64,000 nt of DNA from positions 2,046,001-2,110,000 of the forward strand of contig NZ_CP060782.1 in NCBI RefSeq assembly GCF_014489515.1, written 5' to 3'. The translations under genes and the position numbers were made by a program. Below are positions 20,086 to 29,715 of the stretch, piece by piece (positions within the stretch are counted from its first letter, which is position 1; every line of letters begins with the position of its first letter). Source of the stretch: Sphingomonas sediminicola (GTDB lineage Bacteria > Pseudomonadota > Alphaproteobacteria > Sphingomonadales > Sphingomonadaceae). The notes beneath the pieces were generated by a model. That model worked only from the letters and a program-made list of their open reading frames with translations, was not told the DNA's origin and ran no database searches.

Positions 20086-20929
20086 CATCGCCGCCGCTGC
20101 ACTTGCCGCGGCGAATCCGGCCACCGTCGCAGAGCATCAGGCTGCCTGTGCCGGCAAGGACGGCTGGAGTGATCCTGCGCCGCCGGTACGGGTCTTCGGC
20201 AATGTCTACGATGTCGGAACCTGCGGGATCGTGTCGCTGCTCATCACCGGACCTCGCGGGCATATCCTGCTCGATGCCGCGACGGCGGAAGCCGCGCCGT
20301 CGATCGCCGCGAATGTCGAGCGTCTCGGATTCAAGCTCTCCGACGTGAAGCTGATCGGCGCGAGCCATGAGCATTTCGACCATGTCGGCGGAGTTGCCGA
20401 GCTGCAGCGGCTGACCGGCGCGACCGTAATGTCGATGCCGGCGGCATATTTGACGTTCGAGACCGGAATCGTGAATCGCGAGGACCCGCAGTGGGGGATG
20501 CACAAGCCCTTCCCCGGAGCGAAGGTCGGGATCATGTTGTCCGACGGCTTCGTCGCCCGTCAGGGGCCGCTCAGCCTCACGGCATATGCGACGCCTGGCC
20601 ATGCGCCTGGAAGCACGACCTGGTCGTGGCGCTCGTGCGACGGAAAGCGCTGCGTAAACATCGTCTATGCGGACAGCGTGTCGGCGGTCTCGGCGGAGGA
20701 GTACCGCTTCTCCGACCACAAGAAATATGTCGCGGCCTTCCGCGACAGCCTGTTCAAGATCGCCCGTCTTCGTTGCGACCTGCTGATCACACCGCATCCG
20801 GGCGCGAGCAATTTCTACGACCGCCTCGCCGGAAAGGCGCCGCTGATCGATCGCAGCGCGTGCAAAGCCTACGCGGACCGCGGCCGCAAAGCATTGGATG
20901 AGCGGCTGGCGAAGGAGCAGGCGAAATAA
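20075..20929 (+). CDS. subclass B3 metallo-beta-lactamase
   Basis: 284 residues with an Ala-rich secretion signal at the N-terminus (MFASIAAAALAAANPATVA). All B3 zinc ligands appear: the H-x-H-x-D-H motif in SHEHFDHVGG, the His of ATPGHAPGSTTWSW, and the late His in LITPHPGASNF. The B3-typical segment DVGTCGIVSLLITGPRGHIL is also present. B3 enzymes hydrolyse penicillins, cephalosporins and carbapenems in the periplasm. Many environmental sphingomonads carry chromosomal ones. No mobility genes flank it, so it looks intrinsic. Actual spectrum cannot be predicted from sequence. Confidence 0.9.
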   Translation: MFASIAAAALAAANPATVAEHQAACAGKDGWSDPAPPVRVFGNVYDVGTCGIVSLLITGPRGHILLDAATAEAAPSIAANVERLGFKLSDVKLIGASHEHFDHVGGVAELQRLTGATVMSMPAAYLTFETGIVNREDPQWGMHKPFPGAKVGIMLSDGFVARQGPLSLTAYATPGHAPGSTTWSWRSCDGKRCVNIVYADSVSAVSAEEYRFSDHKKYVAAFRDSLFKIARLRCDLLITPHPGASNFYDRLAGKAPLIDRSACKAYADRGRKALDERLAKEQAK

Positions 20930-21819
20930 GCTACCGCGTCACCATCCCCTGTACGCGCGCACAAGGCGAGGCGGTCCCCGAAGCCGACCTTTTCCTCGCG
21001 AGCGCGTCGCCGCCCGTCGTCGTCGCCGATGAACCTGATGAGGCCCGGCCCAATGAATGGGTGATCCACGCCTATTTCGATTCTGAGCCGACCGACGACG
21101 AACTCGCCGAGCTGAAGCAGCTGGGCACGGGAGAACCCGAGATCGAGCATCTCGAAGATTCAACCGACTGGGTGACGAAGAGCCAGCAAGGACTTCAGCC
21201 GATCCGCGCCGGCCGCTTCTTCGTCCATACTCCGATGCATTACGCCGACCGGCCCGCCGACACGGTCAATTTCGAGATCGATGCGGGTCTCGCGTTCGGC
21301 ACTGGCCAGCATGCGACCACAGCGGGCTGCCTCGATGCGCTCGACCGGCTTGCCGTATCAGGCGAGCGATTCTCCAACATCGCCGACATTGGAACGGGAA
21401 CAGGTCTGCTCGCCTTCGCGGCGCTCGCGCTTTGGCCGGATGCGAAATGCATCGCGACCGACATCGACCCGATCGCCATCGACGTTTCGCGCGACAATGC
21501 CGCGATCAATGCGGTTAGGACCGGGCATGGCGCGGGCGAATTGTTGCTCGCCGTTGCGGACGGCATGGATTCGCCGATGCTTGCCGCGCGAGCGCCGTTC
21601 GACTTGCTGATCGCCAACATCCTCGCCGGGCCGTTGATCGAGCTTGCCCCAGCCTTCACGGCGGCGCTTGCGCCGGGTGGAACGATCATCCTCGCGGGCC
21701 TGCTCGACACGCAGGCCGATGCAGTCGCCTGGGCTTTTGAAAAGCAGGGCCTTGAACTCCAAGATCGTGGCACCGGAGAATGGCCGGTCGTCGTGCTTAA
21801 AGGACCGACCCGGAAATGA
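20926..21819 (+). CDS. prmA: ribosomal protein L11 methyltransferase PrmA, non-canonical start
   Basis: SAM-dependent methyltransferase that methylates ribosomal protein L11. The glycine-rich SAM motif is ADIGTGTGLLAFAAL, preceded by DAGLAFGTGQHATTAGC and followed by the catalytic-type NILAGPLIELAP. The family needs about 290 residues. The only position giving that length starts with ATA AGC TAC CGC (20926), where an ATG overlapping the upstream stop would be expected; the first standard start is a GTG at 21061, 45 codons inside. In-frame sequence between 20926 and 21061 reads SYRVTIPCTRAQGEAVPEAD, a normal PrmA N-terminus. The 3' end overlaps the next start by four bases. Confidence 0.9.
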   Translation: MSYRVTIPCTRAQGEAVPEADLFLASASPPVVVADEPDEARPNEWVIHAYFDSEPTDDELAELKQLGTGEPEIEHLEDSTDWVTKSQQGLQPIRAGRFFVHTPMHYADRPADTVNFEIDAGLAFGTGQHATTAGCLDALDRLAVSGERFSNIADIGTGTGLLAFAALALWPDAKCIATDIDPIAIDVSRDNAAINAVRTGHGAGELLLAVADGMDSPMLAARAPFDLLIANILAGPLIELAPAFTAALAPGGTIILAGLLDTQADAVAWAFEKQGLELQDRGTGEWPVVVLKGPTRK

Positions 21820-23446
21820 ATCTCATTGTTGCTGCACTTCTCGCGACGCAGATTGCGCCGGCCGCGACGCCCGTCTCGGAACCGCCGAGGGCAGAGGCTC
21901 AGAAGCCGGCCGCGACGCCCTCGAAACCCACCGAACCTGCGAAGCCGCTCTTCCAGCCCACCGAAGTAAGATCGACCGGTTCGGTCTCGGTCGGCGGACG
22001 AAAGATCGCCTACCACGCCGTGGCGGGACATTGGTCGTTCATCCGAAGGACTGGTCGGACACCGACGCGATCGAAGCGGCCTCGCAGAAGTCCGACAAAA
22101 AGGATGACGACGAGCCCAAGGCCGAGGCCTCGATGTTCTACGCCGCCTATTTCCGCGACGGCGTTCCCACGTCCGGCCGCCCGGTCACGTTCCTGTTCAA
22201 CGGCGGCCCGGGCTCATCGACGGTCTGGCTGCACATGGGCGCGTTCGGACCCGTCCGCGTACTTGCGCTGGATGAGCAGCACACGTCTGCCCCCTACAAT
22301 GTTGTCAATAACGATCAGAGCCTGCTCGACGCTTCCGACCTCGTCTTCATCGACGCCCCGGGAACCGGGTTCAGCCGCATCGCCGGCAAGGACAAGGAAA
22401 AGGCCTTTTACGGCGTAGACCAGGACATCGACGCCTTCGCCCAGTTCATCACCCAGTTCCTGTCGAAATACCGCCGCTGGGATTCGCCCAAATATGTGTT
22501 CGGTGAAAGCTACGGAACCATGCGCGGTGCGGGCCTCGCGCTGGCGCTGCAGAAGCGCGACGTCGACCTGAACGGCGTAATCTTGCTGTCGGACATCCTG
22601 AACTGGGACCTCGTTCCCGACGATCCGCAGCTCAATCCGGGAATCGACCTGTCCTACGTCGTCGCATTGCCGACCTATGCGGCCACCGCCTGGTATCACA
22701 ACCGCGTCGCGAACCGACCGGCTGACCTGCAGTCGTTCCTTGCGCAGGTGGAGACGTTCGCGACGACCGATTATGCGTTGGCGCTGATGAAGGGCAACGA
22801 ACTGTCCGACGCGGAACGCCAGCGTATCGCGCAGCAACTGTCGGCGTACACCGGCCTGTCCGTCGCCTACCTGCTCAAGACCAATCTGCGGATCGAATAT
22901 GGCGCGTTCCAGAAGGAGCTTCTGGCCGACCAGTCGGCGACCACCGGGACGCTCGACACGCGGTTCGTCGGAGCGACGCTCGACCCGCTCAGCAAGGTTG
23001 CGACCTGGGACCCGCAGAGCAGTGCAATCAGCGCCGCCTATGTCGGGGCGTACAACAATTACGTCCGCGACAGGCTTCATTACGGAGATGGAATCGAGTT
23101 CAAGTCCGGCATCGATATCTACGGAAGTTGGGACTACAAGCACCAGCCGCCCGGAGCGGACAAGGCGTTGATCGCGCTGCCGAACGTGCTTCCCGATCTG
23201 GCCGTCGCGATGAAGCAGAACCCAAGCATGAAGGTGATGGTCAACGGCGGCTATTACGACGTCTCGACACCCTATTTCGCGGGCAAGTTCGAGCTTCGCC
23301 ACCTGCCCGTCCCGCCAAGCCTCTCAGCCAATATCGAGTATCATTACTACGAGGCCGGCCACATGGTGTACGCGCACCACCCGTCGCTCATCGAAATCCA
23401 CGACAAGGTCGCGAATTTCATTCGGCGGACTTCCAACTCGCGGTAG
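21816..23446 (+). CDS. S10 family serine carboxypeptidase, secreted, one frameshift
   Basis: The ATG at 21816 gives a signal peptide and a Pro/Ala-rich linker. The frame breaks at GGG 22025-22027; one extra G joins it to the catalytic domain. Catalytic features are the oxyanion region FNGGPGSST, the nucleophile elbow FGESYGTMRG, a candidate Asp in VNGGYYDVSTPYF, and the His in EAGHMVYAHHPS. Full length is about 543 residues. S10 peptidases remove C-terminal residues from peptides and act outside the cytoplasm. It ends a run of four overlapping genes and precedes a receptor region, so a peptide-scavenging role is an inference. Confidence 0.88.
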
Positions 23447-23460
23447 GTGGGCCGAGAGCT

Positions 23461-23492
23461 AATGTCCGCTTTCGACCCATTGCAGACATTAG
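23461..23492 (+). repeat. dispersed intergenic repeat, copy 1
   Basis: Copy of a roughly 31-base element that starts AATGTCCGCTTTCGACCC and ends GCAGACATTAG. It lies 14 bases after the S10 peptidase stop. Related copies occur at 34240, 34417, 35577 and 36136, with degenerate ones at 24119 and 34562. Confidence 0.75.
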
Positions 23493-24118
23493 AGGATGCC
23501 TGAATGAGACTATTTCAGCAACGGTACCAAGTGTTGGATCCCATAAAGTCGCAGTGGCAAAGCGCGTCGAGCGACACACTTTGAACGCGGAGAACGTTGC
23601 CAGCCTCATCGACCACGTGCACGGCATGGGACACCTTGGCGTCAAAACATGTGGCGGCTTTGGCCAGGCTCCAGATGATGCGTGGTTGGGCCTCGCGCAG
23701 ACGACCATTCCAATCACCGCGCGAGATTTGAACCTGTGCAGTTGCGCTCCCGCCGCTAATCACGCCAGCTGAAGAGGGACCAGTCAGGTAACCCCGGGTT
23801 TCGCCACATTCCAACATGGGAACAAATCGCTGATGGAATCGGGCCGGACCCTATTCGTGGGCCGCCTGACATCTAGGATTTAACTGGTTTGACTAGCAGG
23901 CCGTGCAGCAACCGTAATACCTGGGTTAGGTTCGGCGAGCATGACGATCCGAGCGGTATGTTCGTCAGCTCGAGGCGCCGAGAGGGTTGGCTCTTCGAGT
24001 CTCCTGACGAGCAGCCGACGACTAAGAGCACCGAAAAGAGGACGGAACGGATCATCGGTGATCATTACTCGAGCGCGAGATGAACTAGATCTGGATCGCA
24101 TGCTGTAGTGTTCGAACT
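23493..24118. other. intergenic stretch without a supported gene
   Basis: About 630 bases with several short open frames on both strands (for example 23515-23817 minus). None has a convincing start site, known motif or gene-like composition, and codon use is unlike the neighbours. No tRNA or clear hairpin seen. It may hold decayed sequence or an unrecognised RNA. Confidence 0.5.
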
Positions 24119-24134
24119 CCACCCATTGCGGACT
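24119..24134 (+). repeat. dispersed intergenic repeat, degenerate core
   Basis: CCACCCATTGCGGACT matches the core of the 31-base repeat, but both flanks have diverged. Confidence 0.45.
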
Positions 24135-24226
24135 CTCGTCCTCGCGGATCACATCGGAATGCATTCCGGCCAAGGTTGTCTCCCGGCAATTCTCACGGTG
24201 ACGATCCACCGATCGCGCTCCTTGCT

Positions 24227-24685
24227 TCAACGCGCACAACCAACTCTTTGCTGCCTTTCTCTTTCATAAGACTTTGGGTCAAACCTCGCGTCGACTGACT
24301 GCTGCAAGACCCTTTCCGCTGCTTGCGCGAGATGCGCCAATGAACCACCGAAATAATCCCGTGCGACTTCCAAAAGTGCCCGATTCTTCACCGCATCGGG
24401 CGTAATTGCCGGAGAATAGAGATAAGGGATTCGGCGATCGCCGGGGATATGAGACCCTGTAATCTTGCGCCTCTTCAGAATCCCTTTCTTACACATCCGG
24501 CCAAGCATCGAGCGGATCGCCCCGTTGGATAACTTTCGCGGCAACCGGGCTTCTATTGTCTTCGCGGTGGCCGATCCCTCAAGATAGATGATGACCGCGA
24601 CCTCTCGTTCGCACCGCGCAAGATTCAAAACTTGAGGCGGAAGAAGACCCTCATAGCGCTCTGGCTCAACCGATTTGTCACGCAT
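24227..24685 (-). CDS. BlaI/MecI-like winged-helix regulator
   Basis: 152 residues from the ATG at 24685, preceded by a good GGAGGAG ribosome site. The N-terminal half is a winged helix (TAKTIEARLPRKLSNGAIRSM, then LGRMCKKGILKRRKI and a wing with IPYLYSPAIT), similar to BlaI/MecI/CopY repressors. The C-terminal part (ARDYFGGSLAHLAQAAERVLQ) matches the dimerisation region of that family. It lies 124 bases after the end of the large TonB receptor in the same direction. Its target is unknown; the operator-like sites at the receptor promoters are candidates. Confidence 0.7.
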   Translation of the reverse strand: MRDKSVEPERYEGLLPPQVLNLARCEREVAVIIYLEGSATAKTIEARLPRKLSNGAIRSMLGRMCKKGILKRRKITGSHIPGDRRIPYLYSPAITPDAVKNRALLEVARDYFGGSLAHLAQAAERVLQQSVDARFDPKSYERERQQRVGCAR

Positions 24686-24809
24686 TACGACTCCTCCCTG
24701 AGAGTGGGGCCCGCCGGAAAGGGGAACCCGCCGGCGGGCTTGGGCCAGTGACGTGCACACCAGCCCCAGCCGAGCATTCCGCGCGCTCGGCTGAGCTGAA
24801 TTCATCCCG

Positions 24810-27800
24810 CTAACCGCGCTCTGGCGCAGGCGGCGGCGGAGGCGGCGGAGGCGGCGGGCCGGGCAGGCCTCGGTCGCCAGGATCACCGAACCATCCGGGC
24901 AGGTCTGCGTGGCAGGCGGCGGCGGAGGCGGCGGCGGGGCTGCCGGCACAACCGGAGCCGGAGCCGGCTTCGGAGGCAGGAAGTCGATCGTCGCACCAAC
25001 CCACAGCAGGCGGCCGAGAGCATCCCAGGTACCCGGGTAGGTGTTGCCGTTGCACGGGCCGGTCGGACATAGGTTCGATCCGCCGCGCGCGGCATTGCCA
25101 CCCGTGATACGCGGCGGGTCGTTGTCGAACAGATTGTTGATACCTGCCCGCAGGCTGACGTGATCGATCGGGCTGAATGTTGCCGAGAGGTCGAGGTAGT
25201 TCTGGCCCTTCACGTTCAGGCCCGGATCGAAGTTGAAGTCGCCTCCGACGGTGTTGTTCTCCTGAAGCGTTTCAGCCTTGACCTTGCCGACATAGCGCCA
25301 CTGCAGCGACAGCCCGAGACCGAAGTTCGACTGCCACGAAGCACGCAGCTTGTGGCGCCATTTCGGGATCGGTGCCGCGGCCGCGACGCCGCCGCCCGAG
25401 CAAACCGGGCCAAAATACCCGACGCAATCGTATGGTTGGGACAGGCCGTTATCGACCCGCGCCTTTAGCATGCGGGTGCCGATGAAGCTCCACGACATCT
25501 TGCCGAAGTTGAACAACGGGTGCGAGTAGGCGACGTTGAAATCCATGCCGCGGTTACGCATTTTCGCGGTGTTCAAGGGTGTGTCGACGACATAACCCCG
25601 GCCGTCAACCAGATCGACCCGGCCGGGTCGCGGACGACCATTTCGCACGCAGGCGACGTGAACGAAGCGGTCGACTGAGATACGCAGGTGTTCAAGACCG
25701 CGTCCGCGCCAAGACCTTGGATCGCGTCCTTCAGCTTGATGTCCCACCAATCGACCGTCAGCGCGAGTCTCGGGATGAAGCTCGGCTGAAGCACGACGCC
25801 AAGGGTGGTCGTGGTCGCGGTTTCCGGGATCAGGTCCTCGTTGCCACCAAGCAAGCCGTTGTACTGGCCGGCTGGGTTCGGAGACGGCGACTGACCAACA
25901 ACCAGACCCTGTGCGAGACAGCCATAATCCGTTGCGGTGATGACCTTGGCGCACGGATCGTTGCTGCCGTCGAGGGCGACAATCTGTGGTGCGAACAGCT
26001 CCTGGATGTTCGGGGCGCGGACCGCACGGTTGTAGGCGCCGCGGAACCGGACACCGCGGATTGGAGCGAACTCAAGTGACAGCTTGTAGGTGTCGGTATC
26101 GTACTTTCGGCCGTTGCTCACCGTATACCAAGACTTGCGGTAGCCTAGGCCGAGGGTCAGCTCATCGATGAACCTGTTCTGGACGATTGGGATCTGCGCT
26201 TCGCCGAAGACTTCCCAGACCTTGAAATTGCCGCTGACCGGGAGGACCGCAGTGCCCTGCCCCGCAAGGTCGCTTGACGGAAGCGTTTGGAACGCTTGAT
26301 CGGGGTTAAGCTCGAGGGATTCGCGTCGATACTCCACGCCGGCATTTAACGCGACACCGTCTTCCGCCCATGGAGTCTTCCAGCCCATCTCGCCGAGCAG
26401 GCCGGTCACGTTGAAGTTCGCGATCTGCTCGGAGGTGATACCCTGCTGGGTTCCATAAACGTTTAGGTAATTGACTGCAGCGGCTGTCGGGCCGGTGCCG
26501 AACGGATCATAGGGCTGACAAAACGGGTCCGTTCCGTCCACGACTGAGCGGCAAACAGGTTGGAACGGGCTCGTCGGCGTATTTGCGATCGTCGGATCGT
26601 CAATCACGTCAAGAGCTCGAGTGAGACGCGAGATCGAGAACTCGTTCTTGTAGATCAGCTCGTAGAGCGTACGGCCGTACTGGAAGTAGGTGTCGTACGA
26701 GAAGACATTCGACAGGTCGCCGCGTGCCCCGAGCACCCCGCGCCACGCCTGGTGACGAAGGTCGGCGATGCGGGGTCCGCCTTCCGTATTGCGGCGAAGG
26801 AGCTGGAAGTACGCGCGATTATAGTCCGCGCCCCCGGGACCGTATTGGGGAAAAGGACCGCTGGGTCTCCCGGGTTCGGATTGTACGGCGCCCCCACTGC
26901 CAGCGGGAAGCTTCCCAGAAAGCCGTTGATCAGGTTGTTCGAATTGCCGCAGATGACGTCAAACTGCGCCGTCGACATGAATGGATTGTCGCAGTTGATG
27001 GTCAGCGTATTGCCGAAGTCGCCCGAGGGAGCGATCTGCGCCGCCGTGCGATCGTCCATGAACATGAACTCGAGATAGGGCTTGATTGCCGGGCTGATCT
27101 CATAGTCGGCGAAGGTGCCGGCGATGTAGCGCTCGTCCGGCCGCTGGAAGTAGTTCAGCGGGCCATAATTGTAGATATTCGATCCGAACGGAGCGATCGT
27201 TCCCGGGCCGAGTGCGGCGAGGGTAGAGGTAATGCTGCCTTCGGTGGTCGTCGCGAAGATAACCGCGTTACCAGGGTTTGCCGTCGCCGACCCGCCGCAA
27301 CGCGGGATGCCTCCGCCGGTGTTCTGGATGACACAGGCTGAGTAGTCGCGATCGCGCTGGAGAACCGGTTTCGTATTGCGATAGCCGAAATATGCAACCG
27401 CATGGCCGCGGCCGTCATCGAACCCAGCGCCGATGGTGACGGTGCCGTCGATCGAGCGGCCGTCCGTCACGCTGCCGGTCGGTTGGGCGTATCCTCGAGA
27501 AGCGAGGATGTCGCTCATGTTGAGGCCACCCGACACGCTCGGATCATCCTGGTTGTGCTGCCAGGTGCTCCAGTTGCCATCGAAACGGACCCCCTCGAAG
27601 CTGGTGTCCATGATGAAGTTGACGACGCCCGCAACCGCGTCCGCACCGTACACCGACGATGCGCCGCCGGTCAGGACTTCCGCGCGGCGAACCAGCGCCG
27701 ACGGAATAACGTTCAGGTCGGCCGACTGATTGGTACTGACCGGGTCACCCGGCATGAGACGCCGGCCGTTTACCAGGACCACCGACCGCTTCGGGCCGAG

Positions 27801-28184
27801 GTAGCGAAGATCGACTTCCGCGGTACCGGTCGCGCCGTTCGACACGCCTGACGCCTGGGCGGCGCCAACCGACGGGAGCTGGTTGAGGACATCCTCGATC
27901 CTGGAGGTACCGGAAAGTTTGATGTCCTGATCGTTCACGACCGTCACCGGACTGGCGGATTCGAGGTTCGGCTGCGGAATGCGCGAACCGGTGACGATGA
28001 TGTCCTGTCCTCCTTGGACGTCCTCACCCTCTGCCGAAACCGACGGCGTTAGCTGGGTCTCAACCGGACCGGTCGGTTCGGACCCCGCCGGTTCGGTATC
28101 CTGCGCCATTGCGGGCGTGCCGAATGCCGACGCTCCGACGAGCAAGGTTGATCCCAGCAAATGTTGGCGAAGTGTGAGTTTCAT
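24810..28184 (-). CDS. large TonB-dependent receptor with double polyproline tail, three frameshifts
   Basis: Outer-membrane active-transport receptor of about 1124 residues. The start at 28184 gives the signal peptide MKLTLRQHLLGSTLLVGASA ending at AMAQ. The TonB-box-like region and plug carry IIVTGSRIPQPNLESASPVT, VVLVNGRRLMPGD and GGASSVYGADAVAGVVNFIM. The barrel continues to VSLRAGINNLFDNDPPRIT. It then ends unusually: after IDFLPPKPAPAPVV come a run of eight prolines, the segment ATQTCPDGSVILATEACPA, a run of ten prolines, and APERG. Breaks at 26831-26835, 25618-25620 and 24856-24858 are each repaired by one extra C or G. This subfamily is often linked to peptide or oligosaccharide uptake; the ligand is unknown. 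Confidence 0.85.
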
Positions 28185-28215
28185 AATCTCCCCCGTGTAG
28201 TGGCCGACGGATATC

Positions 28216-28230
28216 CATTCCAACGGAATG
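28216..28230. promoter_or_regulatory. palindrome upstream of the receptor, operator candidate
   Basis: CATTCC-AAC-GGAATG is a perfect 6-3-6 inverted repeat 32 bases upstream of the receptor start at 28184, a position where a repressor would block the promoter. No known regulator is assigned. Confidence 0.4.
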
Positions 28231-28233
28231 TAG

Positions 28234-28244
28234 TACGTTTCGTT
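28234..28244. promoter_or_regulatory. TACG-N3-CGTT site, near match to shared motif
   Basis: TACGTTTCGTT differs by one base from the TACG-N3-CGTA pattern found at 28312 and 32830. It lies in the gap between the receptor and the PadR gene. Confidence 0.3.
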
Positions 28245-28311
28245 CTTTATGCCTTCCCCGGTCAGTTAGCAGCATGCTTTGTTTCAGTGTTATGAATTTG
28301 GTACGTGTCGT

Positions 28312-28322
28312 AACATTTTCTC
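28312..28322. promoter_or_regulatory. TACG-N3-CGTA palindrome in the receptor/PadR gap
   Basis: TACGTGTCGTA, extending to TGGTACG-TGT-CGTAACA with one mismatch in a 7-3-7 palindrome. It lies between the divergent receptor (28184) and PadR gene (28492). The same core occurs upstream of the second receptor at 32830. Confidence 0.4.
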
Positions 28323-28491
28323 CGTCTGGTGTGGCCTAGATGACACGCCGGCGTCCCTTTGACCCTCGGAACTTCGGCGCGGCATTGCCGGCTCAAGATT
28401 CGGTCTTCGAATGTCGGTGCGGTTTGCACCGAACGATGTTTCGCTTGAGGGTTGAGGCAATTGGCGGCCTGACTTAAGACCTTGCCATGAC

Positions 28492-29079
28492 ATGCGCCGC
28501 CGAGACCGAGACGAAGGCCGGACCTCAGTGGTAAATCAAAAGGCCTCGATGGAGGTCGACGTCACGGAGCACGAGGGCATGCTGCTTTCGGTTGCCCTTC
28601 GTCAGCAGCCCGTCACAGCCTACCAGCTTGTGAAGGCGTTCGAGCTCTCGCCGGTCACGTCGATCAACGCAAGCAAGGGGCAAGTTTATCCAGCTGTTCG
28701 CCGATTGAAGGCCAAGGGTTTTCTCAGGGCCCGAAAGTTGAAGGGCGATGGCCGCAACAGCGAAGAACTCGAGGTGACAGCGGCTGGAAGAGCGGCGGTT
28801 CGGGCATGGGTTCTCAAGCTTGAAGACGCCTTGGTCGTCGTTGACGATCCGTTGAGAACACGGATGCTTGCCCTGGAGCTTCTGTCCGACGCTGAACGGG
28901 TCAAGTGGATCATCAGGGCTAAGTCGCTGGTCAAGAGGCGCCGCGAAGTGCTCGACGACTATAATCAGTCTGTTACCGTGCCCTATCAGGAGATCGCCTA
29001 CCGAAGCGTCGTCGAGAGCCTTCGGGTCAAGATGGATTGGCTGGACGAGCTACTTTATGCGGTCACCAACGAGAAATAG
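28492..29079 (+). CDS. PadR-family transcriptional regulator
   Basis: 195 residues from the ATG at 28492; an internal GTG at 28528 or ATG at 28549 is an alternative start. The winged helix spans about residues 25 to 95 (MLLSVALRQQPVTAYQLVKA, then KGQVYPAVRRLKAKGFLRARKL and a wing). The C-terminal helical part (LSDAERVKWIIRAKSLVKRR) fits the Vir_act_alpha_C-type dimerisation domain of PadR proteins. It is divergent from the large receptor, with palindromic sites in the gap, so it may control that receptor and itself. Ligand unknown. Confidence 0.75.
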   Translation: MRRRDRDEGRTSVVNQKASMEVDVTEHEGMLLSVALRQQPVTAYQLVKAFELSPVTSINASKGQVYPAVRRLKAKGFLRARKLKGDGRNSEELEVTAAGRAAVRAWVLKLEDALVVVDDPLRTRMLALELLSDAERVKWIIRAKSLVKRRREVLDDYNQSVTVPYQEIAYRSVVESLRVKMDWLDELLYAVTNEK

Positions 29080-29118
29080 GCGCAGACACTCTTTTCGATT
29101 GCCGCATCGATCCGCGTG

Positions 29119-29700
29119 ATGGGCACTGCGCTCCCAGTCGTAGGTACGCCTCGCCTACTCCTTCGACCGGTTGCTGAAGAGGACGCAGCTCCAACTGCCA
29201 GGCTGGTCAGCCCCGACGTCGCCAGCCAGTTGTCGACCTGGCGCAGTCCTATGACGGAGGAGGAGGCGCTCGATCGAATCCGAACATCGGAAAACCTTCT
29301 CTCACAGCGAAAGGCCGTGAATTTTGCGATCGTCCGGAAGGCGGACGGCACTTTGCTCGGGTGGGTCGGTCTCTGGCTCGTTTCCGATCGGCTTGCGAGG
29401 ATCGGTTACTGGATCGGAACGTCATATCGAAGACACGGCCTGACGACCGAGGCTCTGTCCAATGTCATTCCCGCTGCTCGAGAATTTCTCGGCTTTTCCA
29501 CAATCGAGGCCCTGGTTCTACCGGACAACCAGGCTTCGAGAACGTTGCTCGGCAAGCTCGGTTTTGTCGAAGCTGGACTGGCAGACGAGTTTATCGCCAG
29601 CCAAGGACAGTCGAGGTCCTGTGTCCGCCACCTTCTCGACTTTGATGAGGCTGGCAAAACAAAGCGGGCGGCAGCACAAGGCCACCGCCCGCCAGATTAG
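29119..29700 (+). CDS. GNAT-family N-acetyltransferase (RimJ/RimL-like)
   Basis: 193 residues from the ATG at 29119. It starts with TPRLLLRPVAEEDA, typical of the RimJ/RimL branch of the GNAT fold. The acetyl-CoA loop region is YWIGTSYRRHGLTTEAL (Q/RxxGxxT-like), followed by VLPDNQASRTLLGKLGFVEAG. It may acetylate a protein N-terminus or a small amine; the target is unknown. The end of the gene contains a GC-rich hairpin and converges with the second receptor. Confidence 0.85.
   Translation: MGTALPVVGTPRLLLRPVAEEDAAPTARLVSPDVASQLSTWRSPMTEEEALDRIRTSENLLSQRKAVNFAIVRKADGTLLGWVGLWLVSDRLARIGYWIGTSYRRHGLTTEALSNVIPAAREFLGFSTIEALVLPDNQASRTLLGKLGFVEAGLADEFIASQGQSRSCVRHLLDFDEAGKTKRAAAQGHRPPD
29664..29692. 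terminator. hairpin at the convergent GNAT/receptor ends
   Basis: GCGGGCGG (29664-29671) pairs with CCGCCCGC (29685-29692) around a 13-base loop. It overlaps the last codons of the GNAT gene and lies 24 bases past the receptor stop, so it may stop transcription from both sides. Confidence 0.45.
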
Positions 29701-29715
29701 GCGCTGACCCCGATT

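Noticed and set aside
23880-24239. 119-codon minus-strand frame
   Set aside because: It reads through a degenerate copy of the intergenic repeat and has no family resemblance or ribosome site.
24810-25000. Polyproline region as a separate small gene
   Set aside because: One base repair at 24856-24858 joins it in frame to the receptor, with matching proline style on both sides of the break.
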